The notes beneath the pieces are model-generated. The model saw only the letters and a program-made list of their open reading frames with translations. It was not told the origin of the DNA and made no database searches. Positions 1 through 11,320 of a stretch of 64,000 nt of DNA are shown here, one piece after another. The first letter of the stretch is position 1; each line of letters starts with the position of its first letter. The position numbers were made by a program, and so were the translations under genes. The stretch comes from Sphagnum compactum (Eukaryota > Bryophyta > Sphagnopsida > Sphagnales): assembly GCA_965153455.1 (NCBI GenBank), contig OZ234493.1, positions 21,876,213-21,940,212 on the forward strand, read 5' to 3'.

Positions 1-579
1 ATTATTGTTGGTGCATCGAACAACTCTTTATGTCACATATCTGTGGCTTAAGAACAAACAAGACATCAGTGATTTCAAGTCTTCCCACAGATTTAAGGTT
101 GTGAAAGCTTCAAGATATTAGAGAGTTTGATAAATAATCTTTTCCTTTCATTTCATTGTCATCCTTAGAGAGAATGAATTGGTAACATCATGGGTGTTAA
201 TTTCAGAATCTATTTAACAAATTTCTACTTATTTGTGACATGTATTTATTTGTACAATAACCAGAAGGGCAGACTCCTGATGATGGAAATAATTCAAAAA
301 CCCTGAGGTAGAATTAGTGCTGATTGTAAAAGATACCTAAAAAGGTTTTTAAGAAATTCCCATGGCCAAGCTCATGGACATTTTGGTTTTTTACTCCATA
401 ACCAAGGTACAATCATATGTGAACATTTAGATCATTCTCATGCATTTTGTATGCAATATTTATGTCCTTCGCAATACATGTACCACATTCCTTATTCCCT
501 ATGTGAAGAGTTATGTTCATCTTTGACTCAAGATTTGCTTGGTCGGACCTGTGTTCAAGAACCTCGAGCTCTATAATTT
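1..579. other. No gene recognised
   Basis: AT-rich sequence with no long ORF on either strand and no recognisable protein or RNA motif. I see nothing to annotate here. Confidence 0.5.
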
Positions 580-905
580 GTTGAAATTATAATGAATAAA
601 CCAATGTTAGGCAGCTTTATGGCATTTTATTTTATTTTTTGGCGAAATTTCGCCAAATTTCGACCTGAAAAATATGATTTTGAACTATACAAAAGGTTTT
701 CCATGGAAAAAATGCCCAAATTCACCCAGAATTCAAGAAATAAAATACAGTCCAGATCACCAATTTTTTATGATAAGTTTCAGAAGGTAGTCAAGAATAT
801 AGAACTACTTTCATATCTAATCTGTAGCCAAATCTGGCTAAGTCTGGCTAGATCATCCTATGGATGATCTCCACTTCAGCTACATCACAAAATTGAAAAA
901 AAAAA
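580..905. repeat. Dispersed repeat, copy 1 (second copy near 41.6-41.9 kb)
   Basis: This stretch shares an ordered set of short blocks with 41,575-41,870: a TTTCGCCAAA-type block, a CTTTCATATCT block and a closing block in which GGATGATC is followed by CCACTT and ATCACAAAATTG. The copies are diverged but collinear. It holds a perfect 18-bp palindrome, TTGGCGAAATTTCGCCAA, at 639-656. It is probably an old non-autonomous mobile element or retroelement piece. No coding capacity or clear termini are visible. Confidence 0.5.
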
Positions 906-1573
906 CCTGGTATATGGTTTATCATACTCTAATATGGTAATGGTATAGACAAGTTCCATACCAAAATGAGTATAAGAAAAACAATTATTTTAAATGATGG
1001 TAAAAATATAAGTAGTGAGGAGCAAGTAGTGAACATCGACATTGAAACTCTGTGAAATATATATCACAAGTTAAAATATTCTCTGTTTTAACTTCGAATG
1101 CTTGAAATGAAAGCTAGTCGAATGTCTAGAATGAAGGTTACCAGAACGCCTGGAAGGCTCCTAAGACAGTTTATGTTGTGTGACATTCTTGGAAGATACG
1201 AACGGAAAAATCAAGAAAGCTAATGCAGCATGACAAATGGGTTGCGCACATGAAGGAAGAAGCGCAGCAGCCTCGAGAAGCAGCTCTGCCCACGATCAGC
1301 CACAAAACTGGGAGCCAGAAAATCCCGACGTTCTGCTCGTTCAGACCCGGCAGATGTCTGCCTGCCACTGTAGCTTCCCTTCCGACTTGCCCACGAACTG
1401 CGGCGCTCAGTTTAGCACTCTGCACGAGTCTCTCACGAGTTTCATCGTTCACCTTCGTGCTCATCCGTGCTCACCTGCCTGCATTGCATAACCATTTTCT
1501 GATTGCACACAATATAGGCATTGTGTTTTTCAATTTTTTTCTTTGAATCACATTTTCTTCTGTCTTTCTCACC
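906..1573. other. No gene recognised; possible 5' flank of the Myb/SANT-like pseudogene
   Basis: From about 1,200 the base composition becomes richer in GC and short overlapping ORFs appear on both strands, none resembling a known family. The stretch leads up to the good ACCATGG start context at 1,574 and may be its promoter and leader. A TATA-like AATATAGG lies near 1,510. Confidence 0.35.
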
Positions 1574-2255
1574 ATGGAACCGTCTCAAGAGCCAAGTTTC
1601 CTGTACCAGATGATGATGGGTTCAAGCTCTTCACTTCCCTTGTTCGTTGTGCCTCACAGAGCACCTCCAGCTCCACCCAAGATTGGAAAGATGATTCTAC
1701 GGCATTGTTGATGGATTTGTTTGAGGAGAAGTTTCTGGCGAATAGCATGAACAGCTTGACACAGCAGCAGTGGCAAGAAATTTTATTGAGGATTGAGGAG
1801 GCATTTCCATCCACCCTCCGCACACTTGAGTTCAAGTTCAGTGCAAAGTACACAAAATCCAGAAGGAATTTAATCAGTTGAAACAGGAGCATGGAGAATC
1901 CAGCGCAGGTCAATGCAAATGGCCATGGTTTAAGCAATGTTTAATGATTTGGGGCAAGACTTCCAAGGCTTGTGGCACTGCTGGAAGTATGGACAATGGT
2001 GTTCCAACTGATTCAGTAGGTGGATTTGCTCAGGAGCCTGTCAACTGGGAGGATATCGAAGAACATGATGCTCCTCCTCCTCCAGACAGACAGGTTCCTC
2101 CATTTGCAAACAACTCTTCTCAAGTCAGTAAGACTCCACCCACACAGAGGTCAGCAGCTTGCAAGAAGCCAGGGGTGGACGGTAAGCCTCCACAAAAATC
2201 TATTTTTAAGAAACTGTGCAGAGGGCAGGGAGAGAAAATTAGATGCAGCAACTAA
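1574..2255 (+). pseudogene. Myb/SANT-like (trihelix-type) DNA-binding protein, frameshifted
   Basis: The likely start is the ATG at 1,574 (context ACCATGG), giving MEPSQEPSFLYQ and a Pro-rich stretch. Near 1,680 the reading must shift frame to continue into ALLMDLFEEKFLA and QQQWQEILLRIEEAF, the pattern of Myb/SANT-like domains (acidic-hydrophobic helix, then W..I). Near 1,855 a second shift, at an A-run, gives KIQKEFNQLKQEHG, the usual third helix of this family, followed by a Pro/Lys-rich tail to the TAA at 2,253. Proteins of this family bind DNA and are often transposon-derived. Two frameshifts in one domain, with no GT-AG intron to explain them, indicate a pseudogene. I am fairly sure of the family and less sure of the exact break points. 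Confidence 0.6.
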
Positions 2256-3182
2256 AAAGGTCGGCAGAGTATGTGTGCATGTGTGGCATCTTGTCTGCCT
2301 GCCTCGCTTTCTGCCAGCGAATTTCAAGGAGCAGACAGGCAGAAGCCAAGGTTTTCACAATTAGGTGCGTGTCCCAAAAGAAGCCCAAGGTGCTGTGTAC
2401 TCTGCTCTCAAACAGGGATAGCCATTGCATGTGCCGACAACTTTAAGGTACAGCAGGGTTTGAAATTCATTACCAATCAACCCAGGAATCAAGCATCAGA
2501 TTCACAATTTTCGAAATATAAAAGTTATCCGTAAAGTCAGGAAAAGACGCCACCGGAACCCCCTGTTTGGTCACATAGGGGATGAGATTTCAAAAAACAG
2601 GAAAAAAAACAGTACACTAGGCTTCAACGGGGCATGAAACTCAGTTTAGCAGCAAATTTGGTGCTAAACTGAGTTTTCCCTGTCCTTGCTTTTCCTGAAT
2701 GCATTCAACCAATCACTGCTGCTGCTCTGTGTACTGTAGCTATAAATGTTCTCGTGCCTCGTGCATTCAATCCTAAGTCTCAGTATTTCATTCCCTTATT
2801 TAATAAAATTTCATGACTTTGCAGACAACAGCCAGAAGGGGATGAAGCATCAAAGGAGGGGTGCAACTCAGGCTCAAAAGGGGATTAGTGTCTGGATAAC
2901 TCTATTGTCAAGAAATTTACAGGGCCTTGAACCTATTCCAGAAACAATTACCTGGAAGCAACTCAATGCAATTAAGAATCCATTTTCTTGTGACTTTAAT
3001 AAAAACGCCACACGACCTTGTTCACGAGCTTTAAGCGATGACTGCTGGCTTTACACAGTACATTTCAGGTCTCCACAAATGTCAGAACGACAATGGATTC
3101 ATGACTCAAGTCCGTATGTCAACACCTTAAAATCACCGGACAAGTTTTCAGAGAACGAAAGATTGCACCAGAAGCTTTTCTT
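2256..3182. other. Intergenic; contains a hairpin, no gene recognised
   Basis: There is an ORF of about 160 codons at 2,746-3,225, but it opens with a non-ATG codon in low-complexity sequence and resembles no family. A GTAGCTATAAATG stretch near 2,735 could be a TATA box. Apart from the hairpin at 2,637-2,676 nothing else is supported. Confidence 0.35.
2637..2676. repeat. Perfect 15-bp inverted repeat (hairpin)
   Basis: The left arm AAACTCAGTTTAGCA (2,637-2,651) and right arm TGCTAAACTGAGTTT (2,662-2,676) are exact reverse complements separated by 10 bases. The stem is too short and too isolated to be called a microRNA precursor. It could be a transposon footprint or a transcript-end structure. 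Confidence 0.6.
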
Positions 3183-6147
3183 GGCAAACGCTCACTTACC
3201 AGGCACCTTTTGTAGGCAGTTATGATGAACGTTGTGGATTTATGAACAATGAGGTAAGTGTAAGGTAAAGGTTGGGAAACACACTCTTACCAGGCGGCCT
3301 CTGCAGGTTGCTTACCCTACCAACCTCTCACAGTTTCAGCCCCATCGATATGTTTTTCCTTAGCATGAATTAGGTGGGAATCTTACAATGTAAATCAATG
3401 CAAACTTTGAGGGAGTACTTCCAAATTCCAATGTTGGAGCATCCTTTTTTTCCAATACAAAAGTTAAATTCGGCGCCATTCCCAACTTGTCTTTTCTTGG
3501 GAATTTGTTGGCTCTGCCCAGGGGGTGAGCACTGAGACATCATCTGAGGAGGTGAGATCACTTGCATATAGAAACTTGGAGTAGCTACCCTAGTAAAGTA
3601 ACAGGGGCTATGAATTCAAAATGAAGGAAATGTAACTTTAGATTCAAAGAATGGGGAAATAGCTTTACTTCATTACACTACTCCAGGTGACATTCCATTA
3701 TATCTTAAGCATGCATGGAACACAAACTTCTAGTGTTGCTGCAACCATGAAGAATTGACAATCAAAGAAAACCAATAACTTGTGACATGCAATGTTTTTG
3801 ACTCCTTGAAGTATTTTTGTTGATGTAGGATTAACAGCCAACAACTTAGCAACATTGGTGCAGAGCTGACAATTTTCAAAATATAGTTGGAATTACCTTT
3901 GAGAATAATAGTTGTGAAAACTATTAGAAAGAATAGCCTAATAGTCTGCAGTAGAAAACTAGTTATAATACAAGCAAGCCTTGGTTAAATTTCTGAAACA
4001 GAAAAACATGAGAGATAAGAAGAGGTGTGCTAATAAACTGTTAGGACAATTGAAATGTGGAACGTTACACATGTTATAGGGTGCTCTTTATGAATGAAGA
4101 AATAATGTTGGCCGGTTCTAGTTACTGGGTACCTGGATCATGGGTTTTAAGTTTTGAAATAAAAATTCAGAACTGGAAATTAGAAATGCGAACCAGTCAG
4201 CAGCCACAACCAAAACTGGGAACTGGCCTCCAATTAGAACCGGACTCCGAACCAGAACTGACCCCAAAACTCATTGCATGCAATTTTTGGTTCTTCATTT
4301 CTTTAAATTAAAAATGAGAAATTCAAGTTTCAAAGTTGTTTTTTTCCCCTTTCTGAATCGGGTTAGACATGTCACTAGTTTCAGAAAAAAAAATCGGGGT
4401 TTGGAATAATAACAGCATCAATTTTTTGAATAACAATTTGGGTTGGGGTGGGGGTGGCATTAGGCATGTAGATTTTACTTCTGAAAAATGACTCAAATAT
4501 GCAATTTTGAGAATTTTTTATTTTAATTATAATTTTTTTTGGTGTTTAGGCATGTAGTTGATATAAGTGGTCACATTTCATTGGTGGTACGGTGCTAGTA
4601 CATAAAACATATTCAGTTTTGGACTCTGTGCAGTTAGGTAAAACTAGATTCAATTTAGAACCGGACTCACTTAAGAATTTATTTATAAAGAATTGGTAAT
4701 TGGAGGTCTTGAAATGTGAAGAATGGGGTCTGGAACTGGACCAGAGGTTCTATAATATATTCTTGAAAATTCTTGAACCAGAACCCAGGGTTCTTTAGAA
4801 AAAAATAAAATTGAACTTGGAACCGGAACCAGACGTTCTCTTGAAAACTAAGAACCAGCCAAAACACAAAATAACCAATCAGGGATGTTACATCTGCAAA
4901 TAATCCTTGTAGTAGTTTCGGACAACGAACAGAAAATTCATAAACTTGTGGCAAATTACACCCATAATTGCCCTTCGAAAACCATGTAAAAATTTCTACC
5001 GGTTTCACTTTTTCCGCCTCTATAGCATCCTATTTACACGCTGGGGGCTTTCCTCCGCTCAAGAGTCGAGTACTACGTATTAGATTTAATGAATAAATAC
5101 AAAAGCCTCACGTAAAGGCCGGCTTTTACAATACAAAGTTTCCGAACCTTCCTTGCCGCTTTCCTTGTACCGTGTCAGTCTCCAATTCCTCGCTTCTTCG
5201 ACGACAGTGTAGTTTGCATCTTGGTGCACTTGTACCCGCGTAATCAAGCTATTTCACAGAAATGCTCCTTACATGCAGTACCTCATACCTCCAAAACACT
5301 CCCATCTTCCGCCTCATATTCACACCCGGCAGCTCCATCTCGTGGGTTCAAAGGTTCTTTGCAAATCAGGTTTCCGCAGAATAGGTCTTTGTTTGGTTGT
5401 TGTCACACTCGAATTGTGTCCGGTATAGAATCTAGTCTACATGATTTTTTCTCCTTTCTTTCCATTTACATTTTTCGTCTCTTGGTTTTTTAGAAAGAGT
5501 GATGACATCCTCCACGAACTAGTTTCGTGAAGCTGAGATGAGACTAGCCACCCGTTCTATTCAGATCAGACCACCCATTACTGCTGGATACACAACCTGA
5601 GTTTCCTCAAACCCTTCCTCCTCATGGTCCTCCTTTCAGCTTTCCTGCTGACTCCAAGTCGTCTTTTGAACTCACTGCACAGGGGTTCTAGCGTGCTCTG
5701 AAGCATAGAGCTTCGCACTTATCCATCTCATGCATTCCCTGACTGACGCGAGCAAACAACCACTTTTCCGCTCGCATGAAGGGGATTACCTCGGTCATCA
5801 CCGAGTGCGCGCCCTCGATCCTCTCTGTCTGCTTGCTGTCTTTCTCTCTCGTTGCTGTCGCTCGCCGGAGATTCATCGACGGTTGCCAGTCTCGAAGGAA
5901 GACATAGCCGGAGGCCAGAGATCACTGAACTCCCCGCCGGTTCAAAGGAACCGGGAAACTTAACAAGTGTAGCGTTGCAGTCAAGTCCTTTTCCAAGGCA
6001 GCTTGCGTATATCCAACGGAAGTGTTCCACCTATCACCCTCCGTCTTCTCTGCGGAGAAGTCAATATATCTTACGATTACGAACTTTCTTGCCGTGCTTC
6101 CAGTGCTCAACGCAGAACAAAATGAGGTCAGCCTCATTCTAGTGCAA

Positions 6148-6783
6148 ATGGAGCCAAGGAGAAATACAGAGACAGATGGGTCATCGGGGCGTCCTGTAAT
6201 GAGCGACGAACCCAATGAAAGCAGTGCAAAATCTGTGCTGACGGAGGTGACGAGAAGTTAGAAAAGAGTTTTGCGTGGTTCTATAATCGCCGACGAAGAG
6301 ATGGATGCTACTCTCAAATCTGAAATATTCTTCAACACGACAGACGGGTCACCGGGGCGTCCTGTAATGAGCGACGAACCGAATGAAAGCAGTGCAAAAT
6401 CTGTGCTGACGAAGGTGAAGAGACGTACCAAAAGAGTTTTCCGTGGTTCTATAATCGCCAACGAAGAGATGGATGCTACTCTCAAATCTGAAGTATTCTT
6501 CAACACGACAGATGGGTCATCGGGGCGTCCTGTAATGAGCGACAAACCGAATGAAAGCAGTGCAAACTCTGAACTGACGGAGGTGACGAGAAGTAACAAA
6601 AGAGTGTTGCGTGGTTCTGTAATGGCCGACGAAGAGATCGATGCTACTCTCAAATCTGAAGTATTCTTCAACACGACAGGTAGAAACTCGTCTGGATTGC
6701 GTGAGACCTTGTTCCCCGCACCTTCTGCTCGCAAGAAATGGAAGAGCAGGTCCGTGTACCTGTATCCTACCCTAGTGTTCTAA
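6148..6783 (+). pseudogene. 168-bp-repeat protein, copy A (premature stop)
   Basis: This is the copy-A version of the ORF at 25,726-26,721. It begins MEPRRNTETDGSS and carries three 56-residue repeats (units near 6,175, 6,343 and 6,511), each with the marks SGRPVMSDEPNESSAKS, LTEVTRS and EEMDATLKSE. An in-frame TAG at 6,259-6,261 interrupts the first unit, where copy B has a lysine or glutamate codon region. After the repeats a basic patch (ARKKWKSR) leads into SVYLYPTLVF and a stop, earlier than in copy B. The function is unknown. Its place upstream of a kinase exon suggests it once coded the outer part of a receptor kinase. Confidence 0.5.
6175..6678 (+). repeat. 168-bp tandem repeat, three units
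   Basis: The GA(T/C)GGGTCA(T/C)CGGGG block recurs at 6,175, 6,343 and 6,511, exactly 168 bp apart. The period is a multiple of three, so the frame is kept. The homologous array in copy B has five units. Confidence 0.9.
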
Positions 6784-7108
6784 GCAATCCCCATCTTACT
6801 CTCTTGAATCTATTCAAGCATAGACCGCTTCCGCATCGTCTTGTCGAAGTCTACTGGAGCCCGACAATGGCATGACTTCTCTTAACATACATATCCTTAT
6901 GTGCTTAATTTTTAAAAATTCAAACCTTCTTTTTTGCGGTGGTGAGGTTAGGTTTCACCCAGCTAACCTTGATCATCAGTTCTTCAGAGTTAAACAAGAC
7001 CCCCTTGCACTCATGAACCTAGGACCCATCATTCTGCTCCACCTGAGGAGTTTTTCATGCCATATATCTGTTTCATGTATATAATTTCACTAGTGGCGTG
7101 TTCCAAAC

Positions 7109-7899
7109 ATGGAGATGCACACCAGAAATGCAAACTGGAATTTGAGTGATCCAGCAGGTATGTGTGTCATGCCTCTCATATGGCTCTTGTGATTTCATGG
7201 TGGAATTATACAGTGAGCCAGGTTGTTACACATTGACGGAGGTGAAGGTGATGACTGAGCATTTTGGGAAGAAAATTGAAGAAAATTTCTTTGGGACAAT
7301 GTACCATGGAAAGTTGCGAACCGGACAAGAAGTGGCAGTGAAGGTTTGGGCAGCAAGATCACATTCAGCTGCAATATAGTTTTACCATTTTGAAAAGGTG
7401 AGGAGCCCTATTTCTTGATCAACCAACCGTGTCTGATAACTTGATAGATCCACTTCTCATTAGAATGGAATTTTATTTGATCATTAAATTGCCTTGTAAA
7501 ACGATTGAGCTTCAACCATGCCCGGAAGTGATCTAAATACTTAAAAATGGTAGGACATGTTTAGCACAAGCATTGCATGCATTTAAGCACTGCATCAAGG
7601 AGCCATTCAACACCCCTACTGAAGTATATTACAAAATATTTTGCAAACTATGAAATTGTTAATATTGGAGCAAACTCATACCCTAGTTGCTTTTTTGCTC
7701 TTTTGCAAAAATTCATAGCCAAATGTGTGTTTGAAATCACAAGGGTTGTGATCTGGGTGTAAAATGTGGTTTTAGTTTTGTGGACAGTATGAAAAGTGTT
7801 GTGAACACATAGTCAAAATGATTGGTTATTGTGAAGAAGGAGATCAACAAATTTCAATCTATGAGTACATGCCTGGTGGAACTTTGCAACGTCTTCATG
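7109..7899 (+). pseudogene. Receptor-like kinase copy A, truncated N-lobe fragment
   Basis: Three exons can be read. Exon 7,109-7,157 codes MEMHTRNANWNLSDPA and ends in a good donor (CAG/GTATGT). Exon 7,222-7,397 codes GCYTLTEVKVMTEHFGKK and the glycine-loop region FFGTMYHGKL, then the VAIK-type lysine in QEVAVKVW. Exon 7,776-7,899 codes the HRNLV-like region and IGYCEEGDQQISIYEYMP. These match subdomains I-V of plant receptor-like kinases (the TNNF..KIG.G.FG..Y.GKL type). A TAG at 7,377-7,379 breaks exon 2, where copy B reads GAAGAG. The rest of the kinase is missing because the copy is cut at about 8,530 by transposon sequence. It is a pseudogene. Confidence 0.75.
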
Positions 7900-8529
7900 G
7901 TGAGTTGCTGCTTCATATTGTGCAATCCAAGAGTAAATGAATCTGTTGTTGTTTTCCTAGTGAGCAGATGCTCCAATTAAATTTCATTGTCTACTAGGGA
8001 ATGCTTCCTTTTGTGTGTTGGAGGATATGTCACTAATGAAGTCCTTGCATACAATTAGGAAATCATCATTTTATTTGTAGGTTCTTTATGCAGAGTTTGC
8101 TACAGTTGCATTTAAAAGAGTATGTTAGATTGAAATAGAGTATGTCAAGTTGGACCATGTATTAAGCTTACTAAATGAATTAATTCTTGTACTTGGTTTG
8201 CTTTACGGTTCTGGTTTTAGAGAGCCCTATCGTCTAGGTCTATACATGATATCCATGTTATTCCTGAACTCTGGATTTTGATAGTGGGTGCAACTCAATT
8301 ATGAATGTAATGCATGCAACCTAGTCTCTTTGCTAAGATGATTATTTTTCATGGTCAATGGTTAACAATTGTTGTTTTAGCTATTTGCAACGGACATTGG
8401 GTGATTTAATTCCCTTGTTTCACACCCGCCTAGATGTGTATGATAAACCTTCTTGATTCCTAAATTAAAATATTGGTTACTTCTCCCCATTGTAATAATA
8501 ATTTTTTGGGGCCAGTGTTCCATGTTAGT

Positions 8530-9110
8530 TTATGCGCAGCTCCACGAAGAAGGCGACGGCAGCTGCCGTCGCCTTCTTCTCTCTACTACGGAGCTACGTT
8601 GCAGTGCAGCTCCACGAAAAAGGCGACGGCAGCTTCCATTGCCTTCTTCTCTCTGCTGCGAAGCTGCGTTACAATGCAGCTCCACGAAGAAAGCGACGGC
8701 AATTGCCGTCGCCTTTTTCCTGCTATGGAGGTGCGCTGCAACGCAGCAGAAGAAGGCGACTCTGTTGTGGAGCTGCGCTGCAACGCAACGCAACGAAGCA
8801 GGCGACGGTAGCAACGCTGCTATCGCCTTCTCCTCTCTCTTCTGAAGCTGCGCTGCAGCTGCACGAAGAAGGCGACGACAACTGCCATCACCTTCTTCTT
8901 CTTTTGTTTTGCTTTTTTTTTTCCCTTGTAGCATAGCATAAAAGGCTGCAACTTTGTATTGAAGAAGGTGACAACAGCTCCCGCCACCTTCTTCGCTTTG
9001 CTGCAAGGAAATGGTGAATTTGCCTTTCTTTTGTGGTTTTGCTGCGAAGAAGGTGACGGCAACAATGTCATCACCTTCCTCTATGGTGGCGGATTTTATT
9101 TTTTCTTTGT
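8530..9110. repeat. Palindromic GC-rich array, left end of the MULE
   Basis: The core GAAGGCGACGGCAGC followed by its mirror GCTGCCGTCGCCTTC recurs about six to eight times, spaced by GCAGCTCCAC and CTGCGCTGCA-type linkers, with units of roughly 60-70 bp. Each unit is a near-perfect inverted repeat, so a single strand could fold into a row of hairpins. Both strands stay open for long stretches because the units lack stop codons; the resulting ORFs are not genes. A related array lies at 20,990-21,780. Confidence 0.85.
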
Positions 9111-9178
9111 TGTTGCTTATGGTGTAGTTCCTTAGAATTAACATTACAGTAACTGGTGGTCTTTTCTTTAGGGTTATA

Positions 9179-10642
9179 ATGGCCAAGGGAAGAAGATTGA
9201 GGAAAAGCGCTGGTGGGGAGTTGGAAATGAGTAAGGAAAATGGTACTGCGTTAGATGACGTAATTCTTCTGCCAAATGTTGTTGTGTCAGACGAGGCAAT
9301 TCTTCTACCAAATGTTGCTGTGTCAGACGAAGCAGATGCCGAGCCACACGTTGCTGCAACTGCCTAGCAAAATATGGCTGCAGCAGATGAAGCAATTGGT
9401 GACCGAAGTAGTGTTGCAACAGATCAGCCAATTGGTGAGCAAAATGGTGTTCTATCATAATTGAAAGACAAGGATGACAGTTTGGTATACATTGTTTTAC
9501 AATTTATGGACATTAAATTAAAGACAAATTAAGAAAATTGTACAAGTTTCTTCAAGTTTAATTATATCTGCACCTTCCATAATTTGTTGGAAGGTGCGGG
9601 ATTTTTTTTATCAAAATTTTTCTATTGCAATACCTGAAAATAGTTCATGTTTATAGGAGTAGTATGTGATTAAGTGAGTTTATGTTTTATAATACCTGCA
9701 TTCTGTTTTTTGATCTTTCATTTTTTGATTTAGGTCCGGAAGTTGAATCTGACCAGGCTCCTTAGCCACTTGCACTTCTTTGTCCACCTAATTTGGCTCG
9801 GAAGGACAAAGAATGGACGAAGGTTGGGTCGAAATGGAAGTGCAAAGCTGGCACTTGCACTGTCGCATATTGTGCCAAATGGTTGTTGACCTAGCATTTG
9901 AAGGAGGTGCATGGCTTGGTGGCAGAAAAGGCCAAACCTGGGAGGCCTTCAACTGGTGCAGGAGGTCCTCGACATCAAGACCATGCCAAAATGAATGCTC
10001 GCATCTTGGGAAATGCAATGGCTATGCAAAGGCGGAATGATCAAAAGGTGGCTAGTCGCGTTCGTGCGAAAGCACAACGCGAGTGGAAAAACCTGGTAAC
10101 TATTGCAAAATAGTGTCCACCATTCCCAAAACCAGCTTTGGTCAAATTAGTTCAGAGCAATTGTTGAAGGTGTTGGGCCTCAATGCTTGGGGTGTGGGCA
10201 ATGTGCCTCGAGATGTAGCATCACGGATGGAGAAGGATGAAGATTTACAAGGGATGATTCGATCCGCCTGTTGTGTATATGCACGACAATTGAAGACGGC
10301 ATGGGATGTAAAAAATTGGGATCGAGAGTCCAGTAAAACAAGTCGGACAAAACAGTTGGCAGATGTTTTGGATTTTCATGAATCTAAAATGAATCATGGA
10401 AGGTAAGAAAATGTTTATTATTTTTTTATTGGATTTCATTCAAGGTGTGTTAGGGTTTAACTTGGTGGTTTTTGGGTGTTTATAAGGTTCAGGGCCAAAC
10501 ACAGGAAGAGTTTGTTGCAACTGCAGTTCATGTTGAGATGCAACGCCGCCATTTTTACACTGCTCGTCATGCAGCAAAGGCTGCAAATGTAGCAGCTGCA
10601 TACCGAGCTAAACACGAGATTGTAGATACTGATATGGGTTAG
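9179..10642 (+). pseudogene. MULE accessory gene with C2H2 zinc finger (mudrB position), decayed
   Basis: The start is the ATG at 9,179 (MAKGRRLRKSAGGELEMSK), preceded at once by a possible acceptor (TTTTCTTTAG, ending 9,171), so the array may lie in a leader intron. Exon 1 runs to about 9,460. Exon 2 from about 9,735 codes DKEWTKVGSKWKCKAGTC and a finger of spacing C-x4-C-x12-H-x4-H, then GRPSTGAGGPRHQDHAKMN. It continues in another frame as LLKVLGLNAWGVGNVPRD to a donor at 10,403. A last exon from about 10,487 codes EMQRRHFYTARHAAKAANV and ends at the TAG at 10,640. In-frame TAGs at 9,365, 9,892 and 10,111 and a frameshift near 10,145 disable it. It probably bound DNA for the transposon; no function is proven. 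Confidence 0.6.
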
Positions 10643-10928
10643 GGTTTCACTCTATATAGTTAGTTATGTTTTGTAGCCCTTTTATTTTTTGGACTACCCA
10701 ATTTTGAATTTCGATCCTTTGATATGTTATAGAAAACCAACGGTTTTTTTTCATTGGGTTCTTTAGTAATTTTTCATGCACCCATTTTTGTACATCTTTT
10801 ACCAATATAATAGTATCTTCTACTCACACTTGTTTTATGGGTATATGGTTAAGCATATGTCTTCTTTGTCATAATTTTCTCAGTACTTGAGATGTAAGAA
10901 TCAAACCAAAGATCAAAATGAACATTGT

Positions 10929-11320
10929 GCAATACTTACATCTAATATAATAGGACTCACATCACCTGAAGAATTTTAAAACAATACACACATTTTACAC
11001 ATATAATACCTACATCATTTTCTATTATAAATTCCATAACGAGATTTTCAAATATGCAATACCCGCATATAAGTCTCATAATAACAGCTGGTTTTTTTGG
11101 CATCTCTTGCAATACCCGCATATGGGCCATAAATAGTTGTTGACATTCTTCATTCGTTGCAATACCCGCATATCGATCCATGGTATTCGCTAGGTTTTTA
11201 TAACATTCCTTGCAATACCCGCATATATTTCCATAATAGCCGCTGGTTTTTTTTGGCATCTCTTGCAATACCCGCATATAGGTCCCATAATAGTTGTTGG
11301 TTTTTTTCATTCATTGCAAA
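10929..11320. repeat. About 53-bp tandem repeat carrying GCAATACCCGCATAT
   Basis: GCAATACCCGCATAT occurs at 11,056, 11,109, 11,159, 11,212 and 11,265 (spacing 50-53 bp), joined by an AATAG(C/T)(C/T)G(C/T)TGGTTTTTT-type linker. A weaker copy starts near 10,929 and another near 11,319. The same short motif, in both orientations, is scattered across the rest of the element. Confidence 0.9.

Larger units (their letters stand above)
3183..8530. repeat. Segmental duplication, copy A
   Basis: This segment aligns along its length with 22,172-28,450: the block starting TTGGCAAACGCTCACT, the AACTGG/GAACCAG-rich stretch near 4.1-4.8 kb, the 168-bp-repeat ORF, and the first kinase exons with their introns. 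Copy A lacks some sequence found in copy B (for example 24.3-25.0 kb) and has three 168-bp units rather than five. It stops abruptly at about 8,530, inside the intron after the third kinase exon, where the transposon arrays begin. The kinase exons that should follow are absent. Confidence 0.85.

Noticed and set aside
8453-9186. Overlapping ORFs of 100-218 codons on both strands over the left array
   Set aside because: Same cause: the repeat unit is stop-free on both strands. All frames show the same repeating text.
10929-11320. CRISPR-like array (regular 53-bp spacing of a 15-bp repeat)
   Set aside because: The spacers are themselves similar to one another and the setting is a plant transposon with spliced genes. 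It is a minisatellite.
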